Shown piece after piece: positions 1 to 5,047 of a stretch of DNA of 5,093 bases. The notes under the pieces were generated by a model. The model was not told where the DNA came from and searched no databases. It was given only the letters and a program-made list of their open reading frames with translations. The DNA lies in assembly GCA_004560915.1 (NCBI GenBank), contig SFTR01000075.1, forward strand, positions 1 to 5,093. Direction: 5' to 3'. Each line of letters begins with the position of its first letter. The stretch's first letter is position 1. This DNA is from a bacterium. GTDB taxonomy: Bacteria > Bacillota_I > Bacilli_A > RF39 > UBA660. The translations under genes were made by a program, and so were the position numbers.

Positions 1-420
1 AATGCTATTCGTGAAGCTCGTAAATTACATATTCCTGTATTTGGAATTGTAGATACAAACTGTGATCCAGATGATGTAGACTTCCCAATTCCAGCAAACG
101 ATGACGCTGTTAGAAGTGTTAAAGTAGTTTTAGGAGTACTTGCTAATGCAGTATGTGAAGCTAATGGACTACCAACAGTTGATTATGTTTCTGAAGAAGA
201 AGTTTCTAATAAACCAGCTAAAGAAATCAAAGTTGAAACTAAAGTAGTAGAATTTGATGATTTTAGCGAAGAAAAGAAAGAAAATAAAAAAGCTGAAAAG
301 AAAGAAACACCTAACTATGCTGATATGACAGTTTCTGAATTAAGAAAACTTGCTAAAGATAAAGGTGTAGCTGGATATTCAACTATGAAAAAAGATGAAT
401 TAATTTCATCATTAAATTAG
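1..420 (+). CDS. rpsB: 30S ribosomal protein S2, 3' part, with C-terminal SAP/Rho-N-like extension
   Basis: The reading frame is open from base 1 to a TAG at 418-420, giving the last 139 residues; the start lies outside the window. S2 sits on the back of the 30S subunit and is needed for S1 recruitment and translation initiation. The first part is recognisable by [20 protein letters not shown] followed by the [12 protein letters not shown] block, the conserved C-terminal S2 core. After the core comes a charged, Lys/Glu-rich linker (about residues 67-103 of the visible part), then a compact C-terminal unit containing [14 protein letters not shown] and [10 protein letters not shown]. That spacing of SELRKLAK, a Gly-containing turn and KKDELI resembles SAP or Rho N-terminal nucleic-acid-binding helices. 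Most bacterial S2 proteins stop soon after the core, so this tail is an addition. The tsf start follows 9 bases after the stop, the usual rpsB-tsf operon. Identity as S2 is very sure; the extension's fold is inferred from pattern only. Confidence 0.97.
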   Translation, partial: NAIREARKLHIPVFGIVDTNCDPDDVDFPIPANDDAVRSVKVVLGVLANAVCEANGLPTVDYVSEEEVSNKPAKEIKVETKVVEFDDFSEEKKENKKAEKKETPNYADMTVSELRKLAKDKGVAGYSTMKKDELISSLN

Positions 421-424
421 GAGG
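419..424 (+). promoter_or_regulatory. Ribosome binding site of tsf
   Basis: A perfect AGGAGG overlaps the last two bases of the rpsB stop codon and lies 5 bases before the tsf ATG at 430. The overlap suggests tsf translation is coupled to termination on rpsB. Confidence 0.85.
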
Positions 425-429
425 AAATT

Positions 430-1302
430 ATGGATATTAGTGCAAGTATGGTTAAAGACCTAAGAGAAAAAACTGGTGCAGGAATGATGGATTGCAAAAA
501 AGCTCTTGTTGAATGCAACGGAGATATGGATAAAGCAATCGATTATTTAAGAGAAAAAGGAATTTCTAAAGCTGCTAAAAAAGCTGAAAGAATAGCTGCA
601 GAAGGTCTATCTAATATTTATATTAAAGGTAATGATGCAGTAGTTGTAGAATTAAACTCAGAAACTGATTTCGTTGCTAAAAACTCTGAATTTAAAGAAT
701 TATTAGATAAAATCGGAAACACAATTTTAGATAATGAAGTTGAAACTATGGAAGATGCTTTAAATGTTAAATGTGGAAACGAAACAATTAATGAATTAAT
801 CGTTAATGCAACAGCTAAAATTGGAGAAAAAATTAGTCTTAGAAGATTTGAAAAAGTTACTAAGACAGATAGTCAAGTATTTGGTTCATACTTACATATG
901 GGTGGTAAAATTTCATCATTAACAGTTGTTGAAGGTGATAAAGAAGACGTAGCTCGTGACGTAGCAATGCAAGCAGCAGCTATGAGACCACTTTATATCA
1001 ATGTTGAATCAGTACCAGAGGAAGACTTAGAACATGAAAAAGCTGTTATTAAAGAACAAGTAATCAATGAAGGAAAGAAACCTGAATTTGCTGATAAAAT
1101 TGTTGAAGGAAGACTAAGAAAATTTTATGAAGAAACTGTTCTAGAAGAACAAGCATTCATTAAAGATTCTGGTATTACAGTTAAAACTTACTTAGAAAAT
1201 AATAACTCAAAACTTGTTAAACTTGTTAAATATGAAGTTGGCGAAGGAATGGAAAAGAGAAACGATGACTTTGCTGCTGAAGTTATGAGTCAAATTAAGT
1301 AA
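430..1302 (+). CDS. tsf: Elongation factor Ts
   Basis: EF-Ts is the cytoplasmic guanine nucleotide exchange factor that releases GDP from EF-Tu so it can bind GTP and aminoacyl-tRNA again. The 290-residue product is of normal family length. Residues 1-50 form the UBA-like N-terminal domain that contacts EF-Tu, with the first family signature LREKTGAGMMDCKKAL at 11-26. The second signature, ELNSETDFVAKN at about 74-85, contains the TDFV loop that inserts near the Mg2+ site of EF-Tu. Later blocks (KIGEKISLRRFE, a short GSYLHMGGKISSLTVVEG segment, then AMQAAAMRPLY) match the core dimerisation-like domains, and the protein ends in the usual helical C-terminal region with GKPEFADKIVEGR-like sequence (here KKPEFADKIVEGRLRKF). 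The start is fixed by AGGAGG 5 bases upstream and the classic MDISASMVKDLR opening. It is co-transcribed with rpsB and followed by a terminator. Confidence 0.99.
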   Translation: MDISASMVKDLREKTGAGMMDCKKALVECNGDMDKAIDYLREKGISKAAKKAERIAAEGLSNIYIKGNDAVVVELNSETDFVAKNSEFKELLDKIGNTILDNEVETMEDALNVKCGNETINELIVNATAKIGEKISLRRFEKVTKTDSQVFGSYLHMGGKISSLTVVEGDKEDVARDVAMQAAAMRPLYINVESVPEEDLEHEKAVIKEQVINEGKKPEFADKIVEGRLRKFYEETVLEEQAFIKDSGITVKTYLENNNSKLVKLVKYEVGEGMEKRNDDFAAEVMSQIK

Positions 1303-1318
1303 TTAATAAGTAATTAAT
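1297..1318 (+). repeat. Perfect 11-bp tandem duplication spanning the tsf stop
   Basis: AAGTAATTAAT occurs at 1297-1307 and again, directly adjacent, at 1308-1318. The first copy holds the last Lys codon and TAA stop of tsf; the second lies wholly downstream. In such AT-rich sequence this is most simply a slippage duplication, with no evident function. Confidence 0.7.
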
Positions 1319-1326
1319 TAAATATT

Positions 1327-1356
1327 AAGTATGGACTTGTCCATACTTTTATTTTA
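1327..1356 (+). terminator. Intrinsic terminator after tsf
   Basis: AAGTATGGA (1327-1335) pairs with TCCATACTT (1340-1348) around a CTTG tetraloop, and the 3' arm runs into a T-rich tract TTTTATTTTA. Stem, small loop and U-tract make a standard Rho-independent terminator 24 bases after the tsf stop. It closes the rpsB-tsf transcript. Confidence 0.85.
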
Positions 1357-1360
1357 TAAT
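1332..1360 (+). promoter_or_regulatory. Candidate promoter for the HNH-like gene, inside the tsf terminator
   Basis: A perfect -10 TATAAT sits at 1355-1360. The hexamer at exactly 17 bp spacing is TGGACT (1332-1337), matching TTGACA at four positions and lying in the terminator stem. Transcription would start near 1367, giving a leader of only about 15 bases that begins almost at the ribosome binding site. The -10 is strong; the -35 is moderate. Confidence 0.5.
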
Positions 1361-1368
1361 AAAACATT

Positions 1369-1374
1369 AAGGAG
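1369..1374 (+). promoter_or_regulatory. Ribosome binding site that sets the start of the HNH-like gene
   Basis: AAGGAG lies 7 bases before the ATG at 1382. The same frame is open further upstream to an ATG at 1331, but that codon lies inside the terminator hairpin with no Shine-Dalgarno sequence, so 1382 is the better start. Confidence 0.85.
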
Positions 1375-1381
1375 AAACATT

Positions 1382-1765
1382 ATGAACATCGACGAACAAA
1401 GAGTAATAAAAGAAATGATAGAAATATATAGACCAGGTGATTATGACTGGATGGGTAGTAGAATAAGTAAAAAGAACGTTCTTACGTTTCATCACATTGT
1501 TAAAAGAAAAGAAGGATTAACTATAAAAGAAAATGGAGCATTACTTACACAAAAAAGCCATCAAAGATTAAATAAACTAGAAGCACATAATAAAGATTTA
1601 TTTGAACGTTGGCAATGGTTATTTATAACAATTAATATAAGTAATATGCCTCCAAGTGTAGATTTAATCGCACAAATTCAAGAGTTAAAAGAGGAAACAA
1701 CAGCATACATATATGGAAAAGAAAAAGGATTAAAACTAACTCAAAAAAATAAAAATAAAGAATAA
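1382..1765 (+). CDS. Small HNH-endonuclease-like protein without zinc-binding cysteines
   Basis: The product has 127 residues. The central region reads LTFHHIVKRKEG (34-45), then ENGALLTQKSHQRLNKLE (50-67). This is the HNH order: a His pair at 37-38, an Asn at 51 and a His at 60, spaced as in the beta-beta-alpha metal nucleases. No Cys residue occurs anywhere, so the zinc-ribbon knuckles of many HNH enzymes are absent. The ends are charged and Lys-rich, with no signal peptide or membrane segment, so it is probably cytoplasmic. The start at 1382 is chosen from AAGGAG; an upstream in-frame ATG at 1331 is in the terminator. It has its own likely promoter and no clear terminator before the rpsU promoter. 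Small proteins of this look occur as uncharacterised genes in Firmicutes genomes. Whether it cuts DNA, binds it, or has lost activity cannot be told here; the coding call is firmer than the function. Confidence 0.8.
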   Translation: MNIDEQRVIKEMIEIYRPGDYDWMGSRISKKNVLTFHHIVKRKEGLTIKENGALLTQKSHQRLNKLEAHNKDLFERWQWLFITINISNMPPSVDLIAQIQELKEETTAYIYGKEKGLKLTQKNKNKE

Positions 1766-1810
1766 ATAATAAAAAAACATAAAAGTGTGAAAATTTATTG
1801 TAGAATTTGC

Positions 1811-1839
1811 TTGAAATTTGGCACTTTTTGTACTATAAT
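1811..1839 (+). promoter_or_regulatory. Strong sigma-A-type promoter of rpsU-yqeY
   Basis: TTGAAA at 1811-1816 and a perfect TATAAT at 1834-1839 are separated by 17 bp, with transcription expected to start near 1846. The leader would be about 25 bases, mostly the GGGAGG-rich ribosome binding site, leaving no room for a leader regulatory RNA. This is the best-formed promoter in the window. Confidence 0.88.
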
Positions 1840-1870
1840 CGTATTTAGTCATGAAGGGAGGGAAGAGATA

Positions 1871-2062
1871 ATGACACACGTAGATGTAAAAGACGGAAAT
1901 GTTGAGGGTGCATTAAAACGTTTTAAGATGAAATTTCAAAGAAGCGGAGTCCCTACTGAAATGAAAAAAAGAAGAGAATATTCTAAACCAGGCATCTTAA
2001 GAAGAGAAGCTAAAAAAGAAGCTATCAGAAATGCTAAAAAGCATAATAAACAAAGATATTAA
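1871..2062 (+). CDS. rpsU: 30S ribosomal protein S21
   Basis: S21 is a small, very basic protein of the 30S platform that sits near the anti-Shine-Dalgarno end of 16S rRNA and takes part in initiation. The 63 residues contain the family pattern: GNVEGALKRFKMKFQRSG (9-26), then KKRREYSKPGILRREAKKEA (32-51) and an Arg/Lys-rich tail. Length is within the usual range of about 57-71. The start is the ATG at 1871, preceded by GGAGG at 1857-1861 with 9 bases between; an in-frame ATG at 1787 would add 28 residues that run through the promoter and lack family similarity, so it is rejected. yqeY follows after 25 bases with no terminator between, the same rpsU-yqeY pairing known from Bacillus. Confidence 0.97.
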   Translation: MTHVDVKDGNVEGALKRFKMKFQRSGVPTEMKKRREYSKPGILRREAKKEAIRNAKKHNKQRY

Positions 2063-2073
2063 TATTATTAATT

Positions 2074-2079
2074 AAGGAG
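2074..2079 (+). promoter_or_regulatory. Ribosome binding site that sets the yqeY start
   Basis: AAGGAG lies 8 bases before the ATG at 2088. A GTG at 2079 in the same frame overlaps this site and cannot be served by it, so 2088 is taken as the start. Confidence 0.85.
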
Positions 2080-2087
2080 TGATACTT

Positions 2088-2537
2088 ATGTTATATGAAA
2101 AAATTACAAATGATATGAAAGAGGCTATGAAAAGTCATGACAAAGAATCATTAAGTACATTAAGACTTCTTAAATCTGCAATTGACTTATATCTAGTTAA
2201 TAATAAATTAGAAAGAAATCATGCTTCAGATGATGTTGTAATAGATGTAGTAAGCAAACAAGTAAAAACTCATAAAGAAAGTATTGAAGAATTTAAAAAA
2301 GGTAATAGACAAGACTTAATAGAAGGATTAGAAAAAGAAATTAAATTATTAAGTACTTACTTACCCGAACAAATGTCTGAAGAAGAAATAAGAACTAATA
2401 TTGATAAAGTATTCGAAGAAGTTAAACCTACAAGTATGAAAGATATGGGTGCTATAATGAAAGCATTAGGTCCAATCTTCAAAGGTAAAGCTGATATGAA
2501 ACTTGTAAATGAAATAGTTCGTGAAAAGTTAAATTAA
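2088..2537 (+). CDS. yqeY: YqeY / GatB-YqeY domain protein
   Basis: The 149-residue cytoplasmic protein matches the stand-alone YqeY family, whose fold resembles the C-terminal tRNA-contacting domain of the GatB amidotransferase subunit. Its cellular role is not firmly established. Visible family blocks are LRLLKSAI (25-32), the KTHKESIEEFKKGNR stretch (60-74), EIKLLSTYLPEQMSEEE (84-100), and the C-terminal tail with MKDMGAIMKALGP (118-130), KGKADM (132-137) and a final helix ending in VREKLN. Length is normal (about 147-150). The start at 2088 is set by AAGGAG; a GTG three codons upstream overlaps that site. It lies 25 bases after rpsU with no promoter or terminator between, so it is expressed from the rpsU promoter, and a terminator begins in its stop codon. 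Confidence 0.95.
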   Translation: MLYEKITNDMKEAMKSHDKESLSTLRLLKSAIDLYLVNNKLERNHASDDVVIDVVSKQVKTHKESIEEFKKGNRQDLIEGLEKEIKLLSTYLPEQMSEEEIRTNIDKVFEEVKPTSMKDMGAIMKALGPIFKGKADMKLVNEIVREKLN

Positions 2538-2560
2538 GAAACATTAGTTTCTTTTTTTTT
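2536..2560 (+). terminator. Intrinsic terminator of rpsU-yqeY
   Basis: AAGAAAC (2536-2542) and GTTTCTT (2547-2553) form a 7-bp stem around ATTA, followed by seven more T. The 5' arm begins within the yqeY TAA stop. The stem is short and AT-rich but the uninterrupted T-run is strong. Confidence 0.85.
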
Positions 2561-2576
2561 GCTATAATGGTATAAT
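2560..2576 (+). promoter_or_regulatory. Two overlapping extended -10 promoters before the DUF2207-like gene
   Basis: TGCTATAAT (2560-2568) and TGGTATAAT (2568-2576) are both TGN-TATAAT extended -10 elements, 8 bp apart, directly after the T-run of the preceding terminator. No good -35 hexamer is present for either (TTTCTT at 17 bp from the second is weak), as expected for extended -10 promoters. Starts would fall near 2575 and 2583, leaving a leader of about 10-18 bases. Confidence 0.65.
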
Positions 2577-2592
2577 TTCATTGTGGTGAAAT

Positions 2593-3444
2593 ATGAAAAA
2601 AATAATACTAGTATTAATACTTTTAATGCCTTTCATAGTAAAAGCAGATATAAATAAAATATTTATAGATTCAGAAGTAGATATAAGTGGTAATTTAATA
2701 GTAAAAGAAATAATAGAGACAAACACAAATGAACAATTTACTTTAGAGATACCATATAAAAATAAAAATTCAAAAGAATATAAAGGAAACGATATAGTAA
2801 AAGACGATAGTATAATCTATAATGCTGAAAGAATTCAAATAAACAAAGTGGGTATTTTAGATAAAGAATATAATATAAATGATTTATATAAAGATGAACT
2901 AGATATAAAAGAATATAAAGACTATACAGAAAAAGAAACAAATGAATATAAAGAAATAACATTTAATAAAAATAATGATAAAAATATTTATTATTTAGAA
3001 TATCTAGTACTTTGCTCTTCAGTAAAGCATAATGATTCCTCTGAACTATACTATTCATACTTTAAATCTTCAAATCAAAATATAAATGAAATAGTTATTA
3101 TGACAAGACTACCATATAATTCAGAATTATTTGAAGTATATGCTCATGGTAAAAGAGATATAGAAGTATCAAAAGATACAAAAGATCCAATTGTACTTAC
3201 TAAGATAAAAAATTTAAAGAAGAAAGAAAGTTTTGGTATAAGAATACTATATGATAAAGACATATTTAAAATAGCTATAAACGATTCTAAAAAAAGTAAT
3301 ATAAGTGCAATAGATTTAATCAAAGATATAGAAACATCAAAACAAAATAAAACTAATTTCTTAAACATATATAAATATCTAAGTATACCTCTAATTATAG
3401 TTTTAGTAGTAGTAATAATCTCACTAAGAAGGAAAAAGAAATGA
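2593..3444 (+). CDS. Short DUF2207-like secreted, membrane-anchored protein
   Basis: The 283-residue product begins with a typical signal peptide (KK, hydrophobic run 4-16, VKA/D with cleavage likely after residue 18) and ends with a membrane segment at about 262-277 followed by RRKKK. It is therefore mostly outside the cell with a C-terminal anchor. The outer domain has the DUF2207 pattern: DISGNLIVKEII (30-41), a Gly/Asp-rich mid part, SSELYYSYFK (149-158) in place of the family's ELYW block, then IVIMTRLPYN (167-176) and FGIRILYDKDIF (214-225). Full DUF2207 proteins are usually about twice as long with further cytoplasmic sequence; this one keeps only the outer domain. Function is unknown. 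The ribosome site is weak (GGTGA, 3 bases from ATG), so translation may be modest. The last 4 bases overlap the start of the metallophosphoesterase gene, suggesting coupled translation. Confidence 0.8.
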   Translation: MKKIILVLILLMPFIVKADINKIFIDSEVDISGNLIVKEIIETNTNEQFTLEIPYKNKNSKEYKGNDIVKDDSIIYNAERIQINKVGILDKEYNINDLYKDELDIKEYKDYTEKETNEYKEITFNKNNDKNIYYLEYLVLCSSVKHNDSSELYYSYFKSSNQNINEIVIMTRLPYNSELFEVYAHGKRDIEVSKDTKDPIVLTKIKNLKKKESFGIRILYDKDIFKIAINDSKKSNISAIDLIKDIETSKQNKTNFLNIYKYLSIPLIIVLVVVIISLRRKKK

Positions 3445-4184
3445 AAAAAACATTAAAATATATATTAATAGCACTAGTTATCTTATTCTTTTTAGGATTT
3501 ATAATAGTTTTAGATAGTTATATAAATATTGATGTATCTCACTATGAAATAAAAAGTGATAAAATAACAAATAAATACAATAACTATAAAATAATGCTTT
3601 TAACAGACTTACATAATAGAAATATAACTGAAAAAATAGTTAAAATAGCAATCGAAGAAAAACCAGATATAATTGTTATGAGTGGAGACATGATAAATGA
3701 AAAAGAAGAAGATGGCTACACAAACTTCTTTAATCTTTGTAACGAATTAAAAGATTATACTAAATATTATGTGTTTGGTAATCATGAAGAAAATATGACT
3801 AATGAAAAACAAAATAGTTATATAAAAGAGTTAGAAGAAAAGACAAATGTAATACTATTAAATAATAATAAACTTGAACTAGATGAAAACTTTAATATAT
3901 ATGGGTTTACTCCTGAAGTTAAATATTATATGGCAAGTACCAAAGAGAAAATAAATGAAAATTATATAGAAGAAAGAATAGGAAAAATAGATAATACCAA
4001 GTTTAATTTACTTATATCACATGATCCATTACTATATAATTTATACAGCAGTATGGGATACGATCTAGTACTAAGTGGACACATACACGGAGGAATCATA
4101 AATATACCATTTATAGGTGGATTATTATCACCAGACTTTACTTTCTTTCCAAAATATTACAAAGGAGTTAATGAGTTTAATTAA
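3441..4184 (+). CDS. Membrane-anchored metallophosphoesterase, C-terminally truncated
   Basis: The 247-residue product has an N-terminal membrane segment (about 7-25) and an outer or membrane-surface calcineurin-like phosphoesterase domain. All two-metal motifs are visible: D56-x-H58 in LLTDLHN, GD at 82-83 in MSGDM, GNHE at 113-116, H194 in ISHDP, and GHIHGG at 213-218. This matches the YkuE/YaeI-type subfamily; the substrate is unknown, with lipid-linked or cyclic phosphodiesters possible. Relatives normally continue after FFPKYYKG with a Gly/Arg-rich strand and a proline-containing tail (SRGLG and PPE-type blocks). Here the frame stops 6 residues after KYYKG, so roughly 30-40 residues are missing. 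The loss coincides with the junction near 4160-4186. The start shares ATGA with the stop of the preceding gene. The catalytic centre is intact, but stability of the shortened fold is uncertain. Confidence 0.88.
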   Translation: MKKTLKYILIALVILFFLGFIIVLDSYINIDVSHYEIKSDKITNKYNNYKIMLLTDLHNRNITEKIVKIAIEEKPDIIVMSGDMINEKEEDGYTNFFNLCNELKDYTKYYVFGNHEENMTNEKQNSYIKELEEKTNVILLNNNKLELDENFNIYGFTPEVKYYMASTKEKINENYIEERIGKIDNTKFNLLISHDPLLYNLYSSMGYDLVLSGHIHGGIINIPFIGGLLSPDFTFFPKYYKGVNEFN

Positions 4185-4186
4185 TA
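4160..4186. other. Probable join point 1: two truncated genes abut
   Basis: Upstream, the metallophosphoesterase reads as family sequence to KYYKG and then stops early. Downstream, a different frame begins that resembles the C-terminal part of another family. Codon habits change too: Ile is mostly ATA before the point and mostly ATT in the next 200 bases. A deletion, an insertion scar or an assembly join would all look like this. Confidence 0.55.
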
Positions 4187-4377
4187 CTTTAAAGGAAAAA
4201 CAGAAAGAATATATAAAAAGTGGTTGTTGTAATAAAGAAACATTAGAATATTTAGAAAATCAATTATATGATATTCCTCTTTATTCTATTTATATGGAAC
4301 ATTTGAAAAATGTAAATAAAATGATTTCTTATGTTCAAGATGATTTGAATGATTATTTTTATCATTTATTTAATTAA
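4171..4377 (+). CDS. 68-aa frame resembling the C-terminal part of a YlbF/RicF-family protein
   Basis: The 68-residue frame is mostly helical in appearance, with no signal or membrane segment. It contains SLINTLKEKQKEY (2-14), then LEYLENQLYDIPLYSIY (24-40) and VNKMISYVQDDLNDYF (47-62). The order (LI..L..K..Y, then a helix ending just before a short Pro turn, then a helix with VN..I..V...L) resembles from memory the second half of YlbF proteins. In Bacillus, YlbF (RicF) works with YmcA and YaaT in RNA processing. Intact members are about 110-150 residues and carry an N-terminal helical part that is absent here. AAAGGAG at 4161-4167 could serve the ATG, but with a gap of only 3 bases, and those bases also encode the KGV of the metallophosphoesterase, so the site may be accidental. 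It could be a remnant of a gene cut at the junction, or a genuine small protein. The family assignment is tentative. Confidence 0.5.
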   Translation: MSLINTLKEKQKEYIKSGCCNKETLEYLENQLYDIPLYSIYMEHLKNVNKMISYVQDDLNDYFYHLFN

Positions 4378-4410
4378 AAAGACTATGAATTTTGTTCATA
4401 GTCTTTTATT
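4377..4410. terminator. Bidirectional terminator between convergent genes
   Basis: AAAAGACTATGAA (4377-4389) pairs perfectly with TTCATAGTCTTTT (4395-4407) around TTTTG, a 13-bp stem. The plus strand runs out in TTTTATTT and the minus strand in a T-run complementary to the A-tract at 4376-4380, so it can stop transcription both ways. It overlaps the stop codon of the plus-strand frame and contains the stop of the minus-strand gene. Confidence 0.9.
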
Positions 4411-4787
4411 TCTTTTAAGATTCTTTCTTTACATGTCTCTATAAATTCTTTAATTAAGAAAATATCAAAGATATAGTTTTTTTCACTAGTTGAATTTTCT
4501 ATAATGAGTCCCATTTTTTCTATTAGTATGTCTAATTTTTTTAATGGAATTTCATTAATTGTTGTGTTTGGCTTTTTAAATTCTTCGTAAAAAAGTGATA
4601 AGTCCATATCATATTCTTCGATTACTTGAATGTTTAAATTAGTATAGTCTGAATATATTAACTTTGGTAGTTCTTCTGGTGGTAATGTTATTACTGTACC
4701 ATCTATTAAATGTATAGAGTTACTTTGAACTAAGTTATTTAAAAATTTATCAAACCATAGTTTGTCTGTAAATAAATGAATATAATA
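4383..4787 (-). CDS. Unrecognised protein, 5' end missing (minus strand)
   Basis: Reading leftwards, the frame is open from just after a stop at 4788-4790 to TAG at 4383-4385, 134 residues. I do not recognise the family. The visible part starts YYIHLFTDKLWFDKFL, continues with a VITLPPEELPKLIY segment and ends in a charged helical stretch finishing KDYEQNS. It has no signal peptide, membrane segment or cysteine-rich motif, so a soluble protein is likely. The first ATG in frame is at 4607, but it has no Shine-Dalgarno sequence and the 60 codons before it look equally coding (no stops, Pro, Trp and acidic residues in a natural mix). No ATG, GTG or TTG occurs in those 60 codons. The simplest reading is that the true start lay beyond 4787 and was lost at the composition boundary there. 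Codon use resembles the AT-rich part of the window. Confidence 0.6.
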   Translation of the reverse strand, partial: YYIHLFTDKLWFDKFLNNLVQSNSIHLIDGTVITLPPEELPKLIYSDYTNLNIQVIEEYDMDLSLFYEEFKKPNTTINEIPLKKLDILIEKMGLIIENSTSEKNYIFDIFLIKEFIETCKERILKEIKDYEQNS

Positions 4788-4804
4788 TTAAACAGTGATC
4801 AATG
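4788..4804. other. Probable join point 2: composition boundary
   Basis: Left of this point the sequence is AT-rich with an open minus-strand frame lacking its beginning. Right of it, positions 4821-5020 are about 47% GC by hand count, whereas a sample line in the metallophosphoesterase gene (3601-3660) is about 22%. No inverted repeat, tRNA end or target-site duplication is visible at the boundary. Confidence 0.6.
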
Positions 4805-4811
4805 AAAGGAG
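4805..4811 (+). promoter_or_regulatory. Ribosome binding site that sets a GTG start
   Basis: AAAGGAG lies 8 bases before GTG at 4820. The in-frame ATG at 4802 lies just before this site, so it cannot be served by it. Confidence 0.85.
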
Positions 4812-4819
4812 TATTTGCG

Positions 4820-5017
4820 GTGGATTACATCTCAACAATCGAAGCCGGCGAAAAATGGAATCTGTCACATCGACGTGTTGCGATCCTTTGCTCTGAGGAA
4901 CGTATTCCCGGTGTCAAGAAGGTCGGTAACACATGGCTCATTCCGGCTGATGCGGTGAAACCTGCAGATGCTCGTGTGAAGACCGGCAAGTATATTAAAT
5001 CTCAGTCTGAAGAATAA
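4820..5017 (+). CDS. Excisionase/MerR-like helix-turn-helix DNA-binding protein
   Basis: The 65-residue product is a compact winged-helix DNA-binding protein. It opens MDYISTIEAGEKWNLSHRRV (1-20; GTG read as Met), giving the helix-turn-helix, followed by a recognition helix and the wing RIPGVKKVGNTWLIPADA (28-45). It ends in a KPADARVKTGKYIK tail (47-60). This layout, including the tail, is common in small Clostridia regulators of the HTH_17/excisionase type carried near Fic, toxin-antitoxin or other accessory genes. The GTG at 4820 is preferred to the ATG at 4802 because AAAGGAG lies 8 bases before it and because relatives begin MDYIS. Its GC content and codon choice (CGT, CTG, GGC, ACC) differ sharply from everything to the left. 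A further gene begins 30 bases after its stop, probably in the same operon. The DNA target is unknown. Confidence 0.85.
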   Translation: MDYISTIEAGEKWNLSHRRVAILCSEERIPGVKKVGNTWLIPADAVKPADARVKTGKYIKSQSEE

Positions 5018-5047
5018 GAAGCAGAATTTCAAAAAGGTGGTGAGTAG

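Noticed and set aside
1331..1381. Longer N-terminus for the HNH-like gene, starting at ATG 1331
   Set aside because: The ATG lies in the terminator stem, has no ribosome site, and precedes the likely transcription start; AAGGAG fits ATG 1382.
1781..1828. Inverted pair AAAAGTG ... CACTTTT upstream of rpsU
   Set aside because: The arms are 7 bp and far apart, the right arm sits between -35 and -10 of a clear promoter, and no U-tract follows as terminator; an operator is possible but unsupported.
1787..1870. Longer N-terminus for S21
   Set aside because: The added 28 residues run through the promoter and are not family sequence; GGAGG sets ATG 1871.
2738..3368. Minus-strand open frames within the DUF2207-like gene (2738-2962 and 3144-3368)
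   Set aside because: Both are low-complexity Leu/Tyr/Ile/Phe/Ser-rich mirror images of A-rich coding sequence, without ribosome sites.
4161..4168. Direct repeat AAAGGAGT at 4161 and 4805, near both join points
   Set aside because: It is simply the ribosome-site consensus sequence, and the flanks do not match; not evidence of a target-site duplication.
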